Source of the DNA: BA4 sp044376575
GTDB taxonomy: Bacteria > Bacteroidota > Bacteroidia > CAIKAF01
DNA: 18,120 nucleotides
Assembly (NCBI GenBank): GCA_044376575.1
Contig: JBILKR010000033.1
Span: 1-18,120, forward strand
Direction of reading: 5' to 3'
A model generated the notes under the pieces. The model was not told the origin of the DNA, searched no databases, and saw only the letters and a program-made list of their open reading frames with translations. This document shows, in pieces, positions 1 through 7,386 of this stretch. Both the position numbers and the translations under genes were made by a program. Numbering within the stretch: the first letter of the stretch is position 1; every line of letters begins with the position of its first letter.

Positions 1-1274
1 AGTCATTGAAATCATTTGAGATTTTTAAATCTACTTTGAAAGGAAAAGCTGCTGCTTCACATTTAGTCAATGAATATATTTATCAGGTGAATGTGGCTAA
101 AAAACTAATGAATAAGCCGGTGAATGTTACGATAAAGAATATGGGTAAGAACATTAATTCAACTTATCCGGAAAGTAATCCATCCATCACTGCAGATGGC
201 AAAACTTTCATTTTTACAACTGCTCGTCCGCAAAATATGGGCGGAAAAAAAGATGAAGTGAATCAATTGTATTTTCAGGATATATGGATCAGTGAGAAAG
301 ACAGTGTTTCTAACGAATGGACTGAAGCAGAATCAATCGGAGGAGAATTGAACTCTGATGAACATGATGCCAGTTTAAGTATTACTGCTGACGGATCAGG
401 AATATTTGTTTATAAAAGTATTCGTGGCGGAGATATTTATTATTCTAAAAAGAAAAAAAATGGCACGTGGAGAACACCTGAAGCTGTTGAAGGCAAAGTG
501 AATTCAACTTATTTTGAAACGGGAGCCTGTGTTACAGGAGATAAAAAGACCATGTATTTTATCAGTGAAAGAGAAGGCAAGGGCAAAGGTAATGGCGATA
601 TCTGGATGGCATCAAAAAAGGGAAGCAATGAATATGAAGAACCAGTAAATTTAGCTATACTGAATACCATCGATGATGAAAATGCTGTATTTATTCATCC
701 TAATGGTCAGACATTATATTTTTCTTCCAACAGTAAAGAGTCAATTGGTGGTTATGATATTTTCAAATCTGATTGGGTAAATGGAAACTGGACTGCACCG
801 GTTAATTTAGGATATCCCATCAATACACTGGCCGACGAATTACAGTTTTGTATTTCTGCTGATGGTCGTTATGGATATATTTCAACAAAAAGAGATGATA
901 GTTTCGGTGGCTATGATATTTATGAAATTGATTTGACAAGTTATGCAATTCCTGCTCAGGAAGGAACATACACAGGGTCAACCTCCATTACATCAGGCAA
1001 TGCCATGTCAATTTTGAAAGGAAAAGTACTGGATAAAAAAGATGGCGAACCCATGGAAGTAACCCTCATCGTTGAAGATCCTCAGGGTAAAGTAATTGCT
1101 GAAACTCAAACTGCAGAAAATGGTGATTATCTGATCGCACTTACAGGCGGGTTAAATTACTCCATTATCATTAAAGAAAAAGATTACGTTTCAGTTAAAG
1201 AGTCAGTGTATGTTCCTGTTTCAGGATCAACTTCATTGATTGTGAATCGTTCATTTTTACTGGAAGAACAATAA
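1..1274 (+). CDS. PD40 beta-propeller / CRD envelope protein, PorE-like, 5' partial
   Basis: The reading frame is open to the left edge of the window, so the gene starts upstream; the in-frame TTG at position 6 is not a convincing start. The first ~45 visible residues look like the helical linker that follows TPRs in PorE-type proteins. Several PD40 (WD40-like Pd) blades follow, with motifs such as NPSITADGKTFIFTT, NGQTLYFSSNSKESIGGYDI and SADGRYGYISTKRDDSFGGYDIYEI. From about residue 335 a carboxypeptidase regulatory-like beta-sandwich begins (LKGKVLDKKDGEPMEV ... ENGDYLIAL). The protein stops right after it and has no OmpA-like peptidoglycan-binding domain, unlike canonical PorE of the type IX secretion system. 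By family it is expected at the periplasm/outer membrane. The WD40 gene follows 16 bp downstream, probably in the same operon. Family assignment is strong; a role in T9SS or in gliding is inference only. Confidence 0.85.
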   Translation, partial: SLKSFEIFKSTLKGKAAASHLVNEYIYQVNVAKKLMNKPVNVTIKNMGKNINSTYPESNPSITADGKTFIFTTARPQNMGGKKDEVNQLYFQDIWISEKDSVSNEWTEAESIGGELNSDEHDASLSITADGSGIFVYKSIRGGDIYYSKKKKNGTWRTPEAVEGKVNSTYFETGACVTGDKKTMYFISEREGKGKGNGDIWMASKKGSNEYEEPVNLAILNTIDDENAVFIHPNGQTLYFSSNSKESIGGYDIFKSDWVNGNWTAPVNLGYPINTLADELQFCISADGRYGYISTKRDDSFGGYDIYEIDLTSYAIPAQEGTYTGSTSITSGNAMSILKGKVLDKKDGEPMEVTLIVEDPQGKVIAETQTAENGDYLIALTGGLNYSIIIKEKDYVSVKESVYVPVSGSTSLIVNRSFLLEEQ

Positions 1275-1290
1275 TTTATGATTGTGAACT

Positions 1291-2208
1291 ATGCTGAATG
1301 TTCGTAAACGGGGTAGTTTGTCGGGACACGCACAACCTGTTTATGCATTAGCATCTGCGCAACATTCTCATCATATTATTTCTGCCGGTGGCGATCGCTG
1401 GATAGCCTTATGGAACCTGCAAACCATGCAATCAGAAAATGCCATTGCTCAGGCTACTTCCACCGTTTATGCATTGTGTTTTATTCCGGGTTTTAATTAT
1501 CTGGTGATAGGTGAAGCATCCGGATCTATTCATTTTATTGATCTTGTAAAATATCAATCCGTAAGAAATATACAGTATCATCAGCATCCTGTTTTTTATC
1601 TGAAATATCATGCCTCAACTGAACGTCTTTTTGCTAGTACTGCAGCTGGTTGCATCTCTGTATGGAATGTGAACAACGGAAAATTAATTCATGAATTGAA
1701 AATTACTGCGGATAAAATCAGAAGCATGGATTTTCATGAATCAAATAATTTATTTGTTGCAGGTGCATCCGATAATAAAGTTTATGTATTTGAACTTGAT
1801 ACATTGCAACCACTTCATTCTTTTGAAGCACATCCCTGGGCAACGAATGTGGTTCGTTTTCATCCTTCGTTGAATTTGTTATTCAGTGCATCGAGAGATG
1901 CACATATTAGAAGTTGGGATATAGAAAACTGGCAACTTTATGAAAATATTCCTGCGCATCATTTTGCTATTTATCGGATGGACTTTTCACCATGTCATCA
2001 ATGGATGGCATCAGCAAGCAGGGATAAAACCATCAAGCTATGGGACATCCGAAATGGAATCAATTTTTTGAAACGTATTGATAAGGAAAATAATGTAGGA
2101 CATACCCATTCGGTAAATGATGTATTATGGCACTCTACTGAAAATTTAATCATTTCATGTGGCGACGATAAGCAGGTAATAGTTTGGGAAGTAAATGAAG
2201 AAAATTAA
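1291..2208 (+). CDS. Cytosolic seven-bladed WD40 repeat protein
   Basis: This 305-residue protein consists almost entirely of seven WD40 repeats, enough to close one propeller. Recognisable blade ends are IALWNL, ISVWNV, VYVFEL, IRSWDI, IKLWDI and VIVWEV, and GH or AH dipeptides open several repeats (SGHAQPVY, VGHTHSVNDV). There is no signal peptide or membrane segment, so it should be cytoplasmic and act as a protein-binding scaffold; no catalytic domain is attached. It begins 16 bp after the upstream PD40 gene, suggesting co-transcription. Its stop codon TAA directly abuts the stop of the convergent pgeF gene with no intervening base. The binding partner cannot be deduced from the sequence. 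The fold is very secure, the function unknown. Confidence 0.9.
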   Translation: MLNVRKRGSLSGHAQPVYALASAQHSHHIISAGGDRWIALWNLQTMQSENAIAQATSTVYALCFIPGFNYLVIGEASGSIHFIDLVKYQSVRNIQYHQHPVFYLKYHASTERLFASTAAGCISVWNVNNGKLIHELKITADKIRSMDFHESNNLFVAGASDNKVYVFELDTLQPLHSFEAHPWATNVVRFHPSLNLLFSASRDAHIRSWDIENWQLYENIPAHHFAIYRMDFSPCHQWMASASRDKTIKLWDIRNGINFLKRIDKENNVGHTHSVNDVLWHSTENLIISCGDDKQVIVWEVNEEN

Positions 2209-2964
2209 TTATTTCAATACGATACATGCCGCAAAGCGACCGGTTTGATAATCGCTTTTTCGGGCAGAAAAAAATAATTCTTCTTCAAATGTACATCGTT
2301 TCATCACTTCAATATTTTCAGAAGATACACCGGTATGTAATATCCATTGTCTGTTTGCTTCCTGTAAATCTGCAAATGCTTTTGATGTTGTTAGATGTTT
2401 TAATATTAATGAGGAGTCAATACATTTTTCCTGAATCTGTTGAATAACATCTGTGCCAATTTCATAACATTTACTGCAAATGGATGGTCCAATACCTGCC
2501 AGTATATCTGAAGGATTCACATTGAATTCTTGTTGCATTTTCTGAATGGTTTTGAGTACAATTCCATTTACAGTTCCTTTCCAACCTGCATGAATGGCAG
2601 CAACAACATGCTGAACAGGATCATATAACAAGATTGGAACACAGTCGGCAGACATTACACCAATGGCAATATTTTTTTCATTGGTAATCAATGCATCGGT
2701 ATCTTGAAATATACCTGATACATTTTTAGAATTTACAATCTCAATATGATCAGAATGGGTTTGTTCAGGGAAAATTAATATTGATGATTCAAGCCATTTT
2801 TTCACCTGTTGACGGTTTGCAATTACATGTTCAGGATTGTCATTTACTTTTAAACTCAAATTAAGTGAATCAAATGGGGTAGGAGAGTAGCCTCCTTTTC
2901 GCGTGGTAATAACGTGCTTCATTTGACTGTACGCAGCAAATTGCTGAAAAGATATGGTTGACAT
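2209..2964 (-). CDS. pgeF: Peptidoglycan editing factor PgeF (YfiH/DUF152 family)
   Basis: The 251-residue product matches the YfiH/PgeF family over its whole length. The three metal/active-site residues seen in this family are present: His70 (PEQTH), Cys108 (SADCVPILLYDP) and His125 (AAIHAGWKG), at nearly the same numbers as in the E. coli protein (about 71/107/124). GIGPSICSKCYEIG and the C-terminal FSARKSDYQTGRFA are further family signatures. PgeF is known to remove aberrant stem-peptide residues (for example L-Ser in place of L-Ala) from UDP-MurNAc precursors in the cytoplasm. Older annotation calls the family 'multicopper polyphenol oxidase/laccase', which is misleading. It starts 5 bp after the FkbM methyltransferase gene stops, so both are probably on one transcript. 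The 3' end abuts the convergent WD40 gene exactly. Confidence 0.93.
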   Translation of the reverse strand: MSTISFQQFAAYSQMKHVITTRKGGYSPTPFDSLNLSLKVNDNPEHVIANRQQVKKWLESSILIFPEQTHSDHIEIVNSKNVSGIFQDTDALITNEKNIAIGVMSADCVPILLYDPVQHVVAAIHAGWKGTVNGIVLKTIQKMQQEFNVNPSDILAGIGPSICSKCYEIGTDVIQQIQEKCIDSSLILKHLTTSKAFADLQEANRQWILHTGVSSENIEVMKRCTFEEELFFSARKSDYQTGRFAACIVLK

Positions 2965-2969
2965 AAGTT

Positions 2970-3857
2970 TTACCTTGGCAAGGCTAAAATATCGATGGTT
3001 CCCTGTTCTGGAATTATTTTTTTATAGTTCTCCATAGAAATAGAACGCATATCTGCACTGTTGTATAGCGTATATCCAAGCGAAGTAAAATAATCATTGT
3101 AAAAATCAAAATCGATGCCTTTTTCTTTCATAATGTACAACCCGATTTCAAATATTACAGCTGGTTTAAATGCAGTGATGGTTTGTCTGGCTCCCTTAAG
3201 CACTTCGAATTCATGACCATCAGTATCAATTTTAATAAAGTTGATTCGTGTTATATTTTGTTGTTTCACAAAGCTATCCAGTTGAACTGAACCCACACCT
3301 TCGGTCGATTTACTTTCTCCAAGATGAACAGGATGCAATGTATTGCTTCTGGAACCACCTACTTTCCAGCTTGCATAGGCAATAATGTCTGCACTTTCTT
3401 TATCTTCAGATGAAACAAAAGATTGTGTAGTTACAATACGTTTTGCAAGCTCAGGGTTAAGGGAAATATTTTTTTGCAATTTATTCCATGCATAGTGTGT
3501 AGGTTCAAATGCAAATACTTGACCATCGGGTACCATCTTTGCAAATTGTAAGGCCATAATACCTACGTTAGCACCAACATCAATGATTACATCGTTTTGT
3601 TTAATTGAAAATTGCTTATTATGAGTTACATGTTTTTGAAAATTACCAAAAAGAAAAAGCGATAAATCAATACCTTCAGTTAAATCAACTTCAAATGTAA
3701 TACCATTTCGTTTTATAATTCGCTTCTTTTTTCTGGTAAAAAGACTGACCATCCGGTAAAGAATTCCGGCAATCCCTATTTTAATTCGCGTTAAGGGCAG
3801 TCGGTGAAGTAATGAAGAAAGCATGTTATTGAATTTATGTCCGAAAATAACCATCAT
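2970..3857 (-). CDS. FkbM family SAM-dependent methyltransferase
   Basis: This 295-residue protein shows the FkbM methyltransferase pattern. Motif I is VIIDVGANVGIMALQFAK at about residues 90-107, followed by QVFAFEPTHYAWNKL (acidic residue binding the SAM ribose) and then INFIKIDTDGHEFEVLKGA, the hallmark FkbM signature. FkbM enzymes O-methylate polyketides, sugars and glycans; in Bacteroidota they often sit in surface polysaccharide loci. The N-terminus is basic (KKKRIIKR near residue 45) and lacks a signal peptide, so it is cytosolic. Two adjacent ATGs occur at the start (3857 and 3854); the first is used here. The gene is divergent from the GT39-like glycosyltransferase, sharing an 88-bp upstream region, and precedes pgeF by 5 bp. 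The substrate is unknown; a role in modifying the glycan made by the divergent genes is inference. Confidence 0.85.
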   Translation of the reverse strand: MMVIFGHKFNNMLSSLLHRLPLTRIKIGIAGILYRMVSLFTRKKKRIIKRNGITFEVDLTEGIDLSLFLFGNFQKHVTHNKQFSIKQNDVIIDVGANVGIMALQFAKMVPDGQVFAFEPTHYAWNKLQKNISLNPELAKRIVTTQSFVSSEDKESADIIAYASWKVGGSRSNTLHPVHLGESKSTEGVGSVQLDSFVKQQNITRINFIKIDTDGHEFEVLKGARQTITAFKPAVIFEIGLYIMKEKGIDFDFYNDYFTSLGYTLYNSADMRSISMENYKKIIPEQGTIDILALPR

Positions 3858-3920
3858 TTTTTTATTTCGCTTCTATCCATTGATTTTTTATCATTCTGAT
3901 GGCTATTCGTTCAATTATTT

Positions 3921-3928
3921 TAAATTTG
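3921..3928 (+). promoter_or_regulatory. Candidate Bacteroidota -7 promoter element for the GT39-like gene
   Basis: TAAATTTG matches the Bacteroidota -7 consensus TAnnTTTG exactly and lies 17 bases before the ATG at 3946, in the 88-bp divergent gap. No well-spaced TTTG -33 element is visible upstream, so the call is tentative. Confidence 0.35.
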
Positions 3929-3945
3929 AAACTAATTTGAGTCAC

Positions 3946-5916
3946 ATGTCTAAAAAACAACATTCACCAAGAAAAGAACCCAATCCAACTCCGGGTCAAA
4001 AAGTAAAATCTACCGGAGAAGAAATTTCATTTTTCTTGAAAAATGAAAAGTATTTGTTAATGGGTTCTATTGTACTCGCTTTGTTTCTTTTTATACAGTT
4101 ATTTGATATCAGGGTAAGCGAAACCGGTGATGATGCATCATATATTCAAATGGCTTATAACCTTGTACACGAAGGGAAGTTGCCTTCTTTTCAGGGACCG
4201 ATGTACCCATTTGTACTTTCCGTTATTATAGCTGTTTTTGGGTTGAAGATTGCATGGATGAAAATACTGTCTTTGATTTTTATGGTATCTTCCATCTATT
4301 TCATGTATCGCGCATTTCGTAATGTTATACCTAACGGAATTCTTTGGGGTGCGTTGTTTCTCTTCTCTGTAAATGGGTATATAGGTTTTTATGCTTCTTC
4401 TACATATAGTGAACCTCTGTATATATTTCTTCAGTCTGTTTTTCTTTTTTATTTCATTAAAATCTACGAACCTTCTTTAACCAATCAATGGAAGGATATT
4501 AAGCATAGCATAATCTTGGCATTCATGGTGCTGGTGTTAATGCTTACCCGAAATATTGCGGCAGCAGCTCCATTTGCAGTTGTAATCTTTTTATTATTGC
4601 AGAAGAGATGGATTGAATCGGTAAAGTTTACCTCTCTGCTGGCCCTGTTTTATTTCACTTATACGTTCATTAGAAATCAGATTTTTGGAATGGATCAAAA
4701 CCAACTGGCTTCTCAGGGATCAGGTATATTTTTAAAAAATCCTTATAAACCCGGATTAGGAAAAGAGGATTTCTTAGGTTTTGTTCAACGTTTTATTGAT
4801 AACACCTATTTGTATTTATCTAAACATTTTCTGAAGCAACTCGGATTCTTACCCGAAGATTCAAAATTATTCTTTCCGTTATTCGCATTTATTATTGTAG
4901 CTATTGGTTTGTTTGGATTATACTGGGCTATCCGTCAGAAGAAATCTGCTATGCTAATTGTTATTCTCTATAGCCTTGCAATGATTTCAGCAACTTTTCT
5001 TGCCTTGCAGAAATTATGGGATCAGGATCGTATGATTTTGATTTATTTCCCATTACTCATCATCATTATCTGGTGGGTATTTATTGAACTATCGGTCATA
5101 AAAAAATCTTTATCTTTTATTGCGCCTGTAGCATACGGTTTACTGGTTGTGGTTTTCTTATTTTCAATACAGAAAACCTTAATTCGAATTCAGAAAAATC
5201 ATGATGTGTTCTATGCCAGTATGAAAGGAGATATGATGGTGGATCTTACTCCTGATGTGAAAAATTATTTACTAATCAGCAAGTATGCCGCTGAAAATGT
5301 TTCTAAAGATTCAGTGATTGCCTGCAGAAAGCCATCTATCGCTTTTATTCATTCAGGAAGGAGTTATCATGGTATTTATACAATTCCTTATGTTGATGAA
5401 TCAAAGGTTTTTATAAATAATAAGATTTATACAATCATTGATTTAAATGAATGGTTTAAAAAAGCCAATCGTGATTTTACCAATCAGTTTGTTCCATATC
5501 TTAAATCTGTTTTTCAAGGAATATCTGTTGATGATAAAAATCCGAAATATGACCCTAATACCCGCTATTTGATTTTTGAGTTTAGTGCCGGAGATACGAT
5601 GGCTACAGCCCTGCTGAAACCAGGATTTAATGTGATTAAAGATCAAAATGATTTCTTTAACAGTTTTAAGGAACGATACCATGCTTTTCCGAATGAATTG
5701 AAACAATATTTACTGGATAATAAAGTAGCGTATGTAATGTCTGCTAACCTGAGATTGAATCCAAAGAAAAAGACACCAAATACAATTAATACACTGGAGC
5801 GTTTCCTTACATTTGTAGAAATTAAATATCCCGGTTGCCTTTCGTTGGTGCATGAAGTAGGAAGTGATGAAAAAGCAGCATTGTATAAATTAGACCTGCA
5901 TAAATACAACTATTAA
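3946..5916 (+). CDS. GT39/ArnT-like polytopic membrane glycosyltransferase (GT-C fold)
   Basis: I choose the ATG at 3946 (MSKKQHSPRKEPNP, 656 residues). The longer frame from 3823 would overlap the divergent FkbM gene and cover the intergenic promoter region. The protein has a basic cytosolic N-terminus and about 10-12 hydrophobic segments through residue ~410, then a soluble C-terminal domain of ~200-250 residues. After the first membrane helix comes GDDASYIQMAYNL with Asp62-Asp63, the first-loop acidic motif typical of the GT39/PMT_2/ArnT class, which uses polyprenyl-phosphate sugars as donors. Further typical features are QGPMYPFVLSVII and a conserved YSEPLYIF helix. The enzyme should act at the outer face of the inner membrane. 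The next gene, 11 bp downstream, carries a DPM1-like synthase domain that could supply its donor. Family is confident; acceptor and sugar are unknown. Confidence 0.85.
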   Translation: MSKKQHSPRKEPNPTPGQKVKSTGEEISFFLKNEKYLLMGSIVLALFLFIQLFDIRVSETGDDASYIQMAYNLVHEGKLPSFQGPMYPFVLSVIIAVFGLKIAWMKILSLIFMVSSIYFMYRAFRNVIPNGILWGALFLFSVNGYIGFYASSTYSEPLYIFLQSVFLFYFIKIYEPSLTNQWKDIKHSIILAFMVLVLMLTRNIAAAAPFAVVIFLLLQKRWIESVKFTSLLALFYFTYTFIRNQIFGMDQNQLASQGSGIFLKNPYKPGLGKEDFLGFVQRFIDNTYLYLSKHFLKQLGFLPEDSKLFFPLFAFIIVAIGLFGLYWAIRQKKSAMLIVILYSLAMISATFLALQKLWDQDRMILIYFPLLIIIIWWVFIELSVIKKSLSFIAPVAYGLLVVVFLFSIQKTLIRIQKNHDVFYASMKGDMMVDLTPDVKNYLLISKYAAENVSKDSVIACRKPSIAFIHSGRSYHGIYTIPYVDESKVFINNKIYTIIDLNEWFKKANRDFTNQFVPYLKSVFQGISVDDKNPKYDPNTRYLIFEFSAGDTMATALLKPGFNVIKDQNDFFNSFKERYHAFPNELKQYLLDNKVAYVMSANLRLNPKKKTPNTINTLERFLTFVEIKYPGCLSLVHEVGSDEKAALYKLDLHKYNY

Positions 5917-5927
5917 CTTCAAAAAAA

Positions 5928-7370
5928 ATGGAATTAGCTGTAAACAGAAGAAAACAGGAGGTTAAAGCGTATTTTAATCAGATAGCACATGATCTCAGAT
6001 CATATCGCTCATCTCGTAAGTATTATTGGAATTCAATCGCAGAGTATTGTAATTTTTTTATTCATGATGAAGATGCTGTTCTTCAAATTGGATGCGCTAA
6101 TGGAGATTTACTTGCCGCATTAAAAGGATCTAAAAAAACAGGATTTGATTTCAGCGAACAAATGATTGCTGAAGCAAAAAAAAATCATTCTGAAATTAAT
6201 TTTTTTGTGGATGATATAGAAACCTCTGCACATCATGAGAAATATGATGTAATTGTATTGTCAAATCTGGTAGGGTTTTTAGTAGATATTGAAACTGCTT
6301 TCAATAAATTAAATAATTTGTGTCATCCACATACGAGAATAATTATAAGTCATTACAATTTTGTATGGGAACCATTCATTCGTTTTGCTGAATCATTTGG
6401 AATAAAAAAAGCGCAGCCCTATCAAAGCTGGCTTTCTATGAATGATATAAAGAATTTGATGTATCTGTCTGGCTTTGATGTTTATCGCACAAAAAATCAT
6501 TTATTGTTTCCTTATCGAATTCCCATCATTTCAACATTACTGAATAAATATATAGGTCATTTACCGTTGATTGGAGATTTGGGAATGAATCAGTTTGTAA
6601 TAGCCAGACCGATTGCCAAAGAACTTTCAGACGAAGAACTCAATCAAAAATATTCCGTATCAATTGTGATTCCTGCCCGTAATGAAAGCGGAAATATTGA
6701 AGACGCTATTTTACGATTACCCAAGTTTGGAAAATTTCAGGAAATCATTTTTATTGAAGGTAATTCTACAGATGATACCTGGATAAAGATTCAGGAAATT
6801 GCTGAAAAATATAAATCAACACATCGTATAAAAATCGGACAGCAACCCGGTAAAGGAAAAGGTGATGCTGTGCGAATGGGTTATGATATGAGTGAGGGTG
6901 ATATGTTAATGATTCTGGATGCCGATTTAACCGTTCCACCTGAAGATCTGCCAAAATTTTACAATGCACTGGCTTCAGGGAAGGCTGAATTCATTAATGG
7001 CTCACGACTTGTTTATCCGATGGAAAAAAATGCAATGCGACCGTTAAATGCATTGGGAAATAAATTTTTTAGTATCGCATTTTCATGGTTGCTTGAACAA
7101 CCGATAAAAGATACATTGTGCGGAACCAAAGTTCTCTTAAAAAAGGATTATGAAAGACTAAAAAAGAACCGTACATTTTTTGGAGAATTCGACCCCTTCG
7201 GTGATTTTGATTTAATTTTTGGAGCGTATAAATTAAACCTGAAAATTATTGATTTACCCATTCGTTATCAGGAACGTATTTATGGAACAACCAATATCTC
7301 TCGCTTCAAGCATGGCTGGTTACTGCTAAAAATGGTTTTCTTTGCGATGGGGAAAATTAAATTCAGGTAA
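5928..7370 (+). CDS. Fused class I methyltransferase and DPM1-like GT2 glycosyltransferase
   Basis: This 480-residue protein has two catalytic domains. Residues ~1-228 form a class I SAM methyltransferase. Motif I is VLQIGCANGDLLAAL (residues 51-65), followed by GFDFSEQMIAEAKK, an acidic FFVDDIE and YDVIVLSNLVGFLVD. The motif I core is unusual, with QIGCANG where E/DxGCGxG is common. Residues ~240-480 form a GT2 domain of the dolichyl/polyprenyl-phosphate sugar synthase type. It shows SIVIPARNESGNIEDAI, FIEGNSTDDTW, the metal-binding DAD at 331-333 (MILDADLTVPPEDL), and LCGTKVLLKKDY. It has no C-terminal membrane helices. It is only 11 bp from the GT39-like gene, implying one operon. The two domains may modify and activate the same sugar-lipid. 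Similar fusions occur in other Bacteroidota genomes as far as I recall, so the architecture itself is not unique. Confidence 0.88.
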   Translation: MELAVNRRKQEVKAYFNQIAHDLRSYRSSRKYYWNSIAEYCNFFIHDEDAVLQIGCANGDLLAALKGSKKTGFDFSEQMIAEAKKNHSEINFFVDDIETSAHHEKYDVIVLSNLVGFLVDIETAFNKLNNLCHPHTRIIISHYNFVWEPFIRFAESFGIKKAQPYQSWLSMNDIKNLMYLSGFDVYRTKNHLLFPYRIPIISTLLNKYIGHLPLIGDLGMNQFVIARPIAKELSDEELNQKYSVSIVIPARNESGNIEDAILRLPKFGKFQEIIFIEGNSTDDTWIKIQEIAEKYKSTHRIKIGQQPGKGKGDAVRMGYDMSEGDMLMILDADLTVPPEDLPKFYNALASGKAEFINGSRLVYPMEKNAMRPLNALGNKFFSIAFSWLLEQPIKDTLCGTKVLLKKDYERLKKNRTFFGEFDPFGDFDLIFGAYKLNLKIIDLPIRYQERIYGTTNISRFKHGWLLLKMVFFAMGKIKFR

Positions 7371-7386
7371 AAAAATTATTTTTTAC
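7367..7386. terminator. A/T-only inverted repeat spanning two convergent stop codons
   Basis: GTAAAAAA and TTTTTTAC form an 8-bp perfect stem around a 4-base ATTA loop. It covers the TAA ending the methyltransferase-GT2 gene (7368-7370) and the stop of the convergent prolyl oligopeptidase gene (7376-7378). With one G-C pair only, it would be a weak bidirectional terminator at best. Confidence 0.35.

Noticed and set aside
2209..2964. Laccase / multicopper polyphenol oxidase
   Set aside because: The residues and length match PgeF (YfiH); no multicopper cupredoxin motifs are present.
5443..5909. Minus-strand open frames opposite the end of the GT39-like gene
   Set aside because: Low-complexity shadows of the plus-strand gene with no recognisable domain or start signal.
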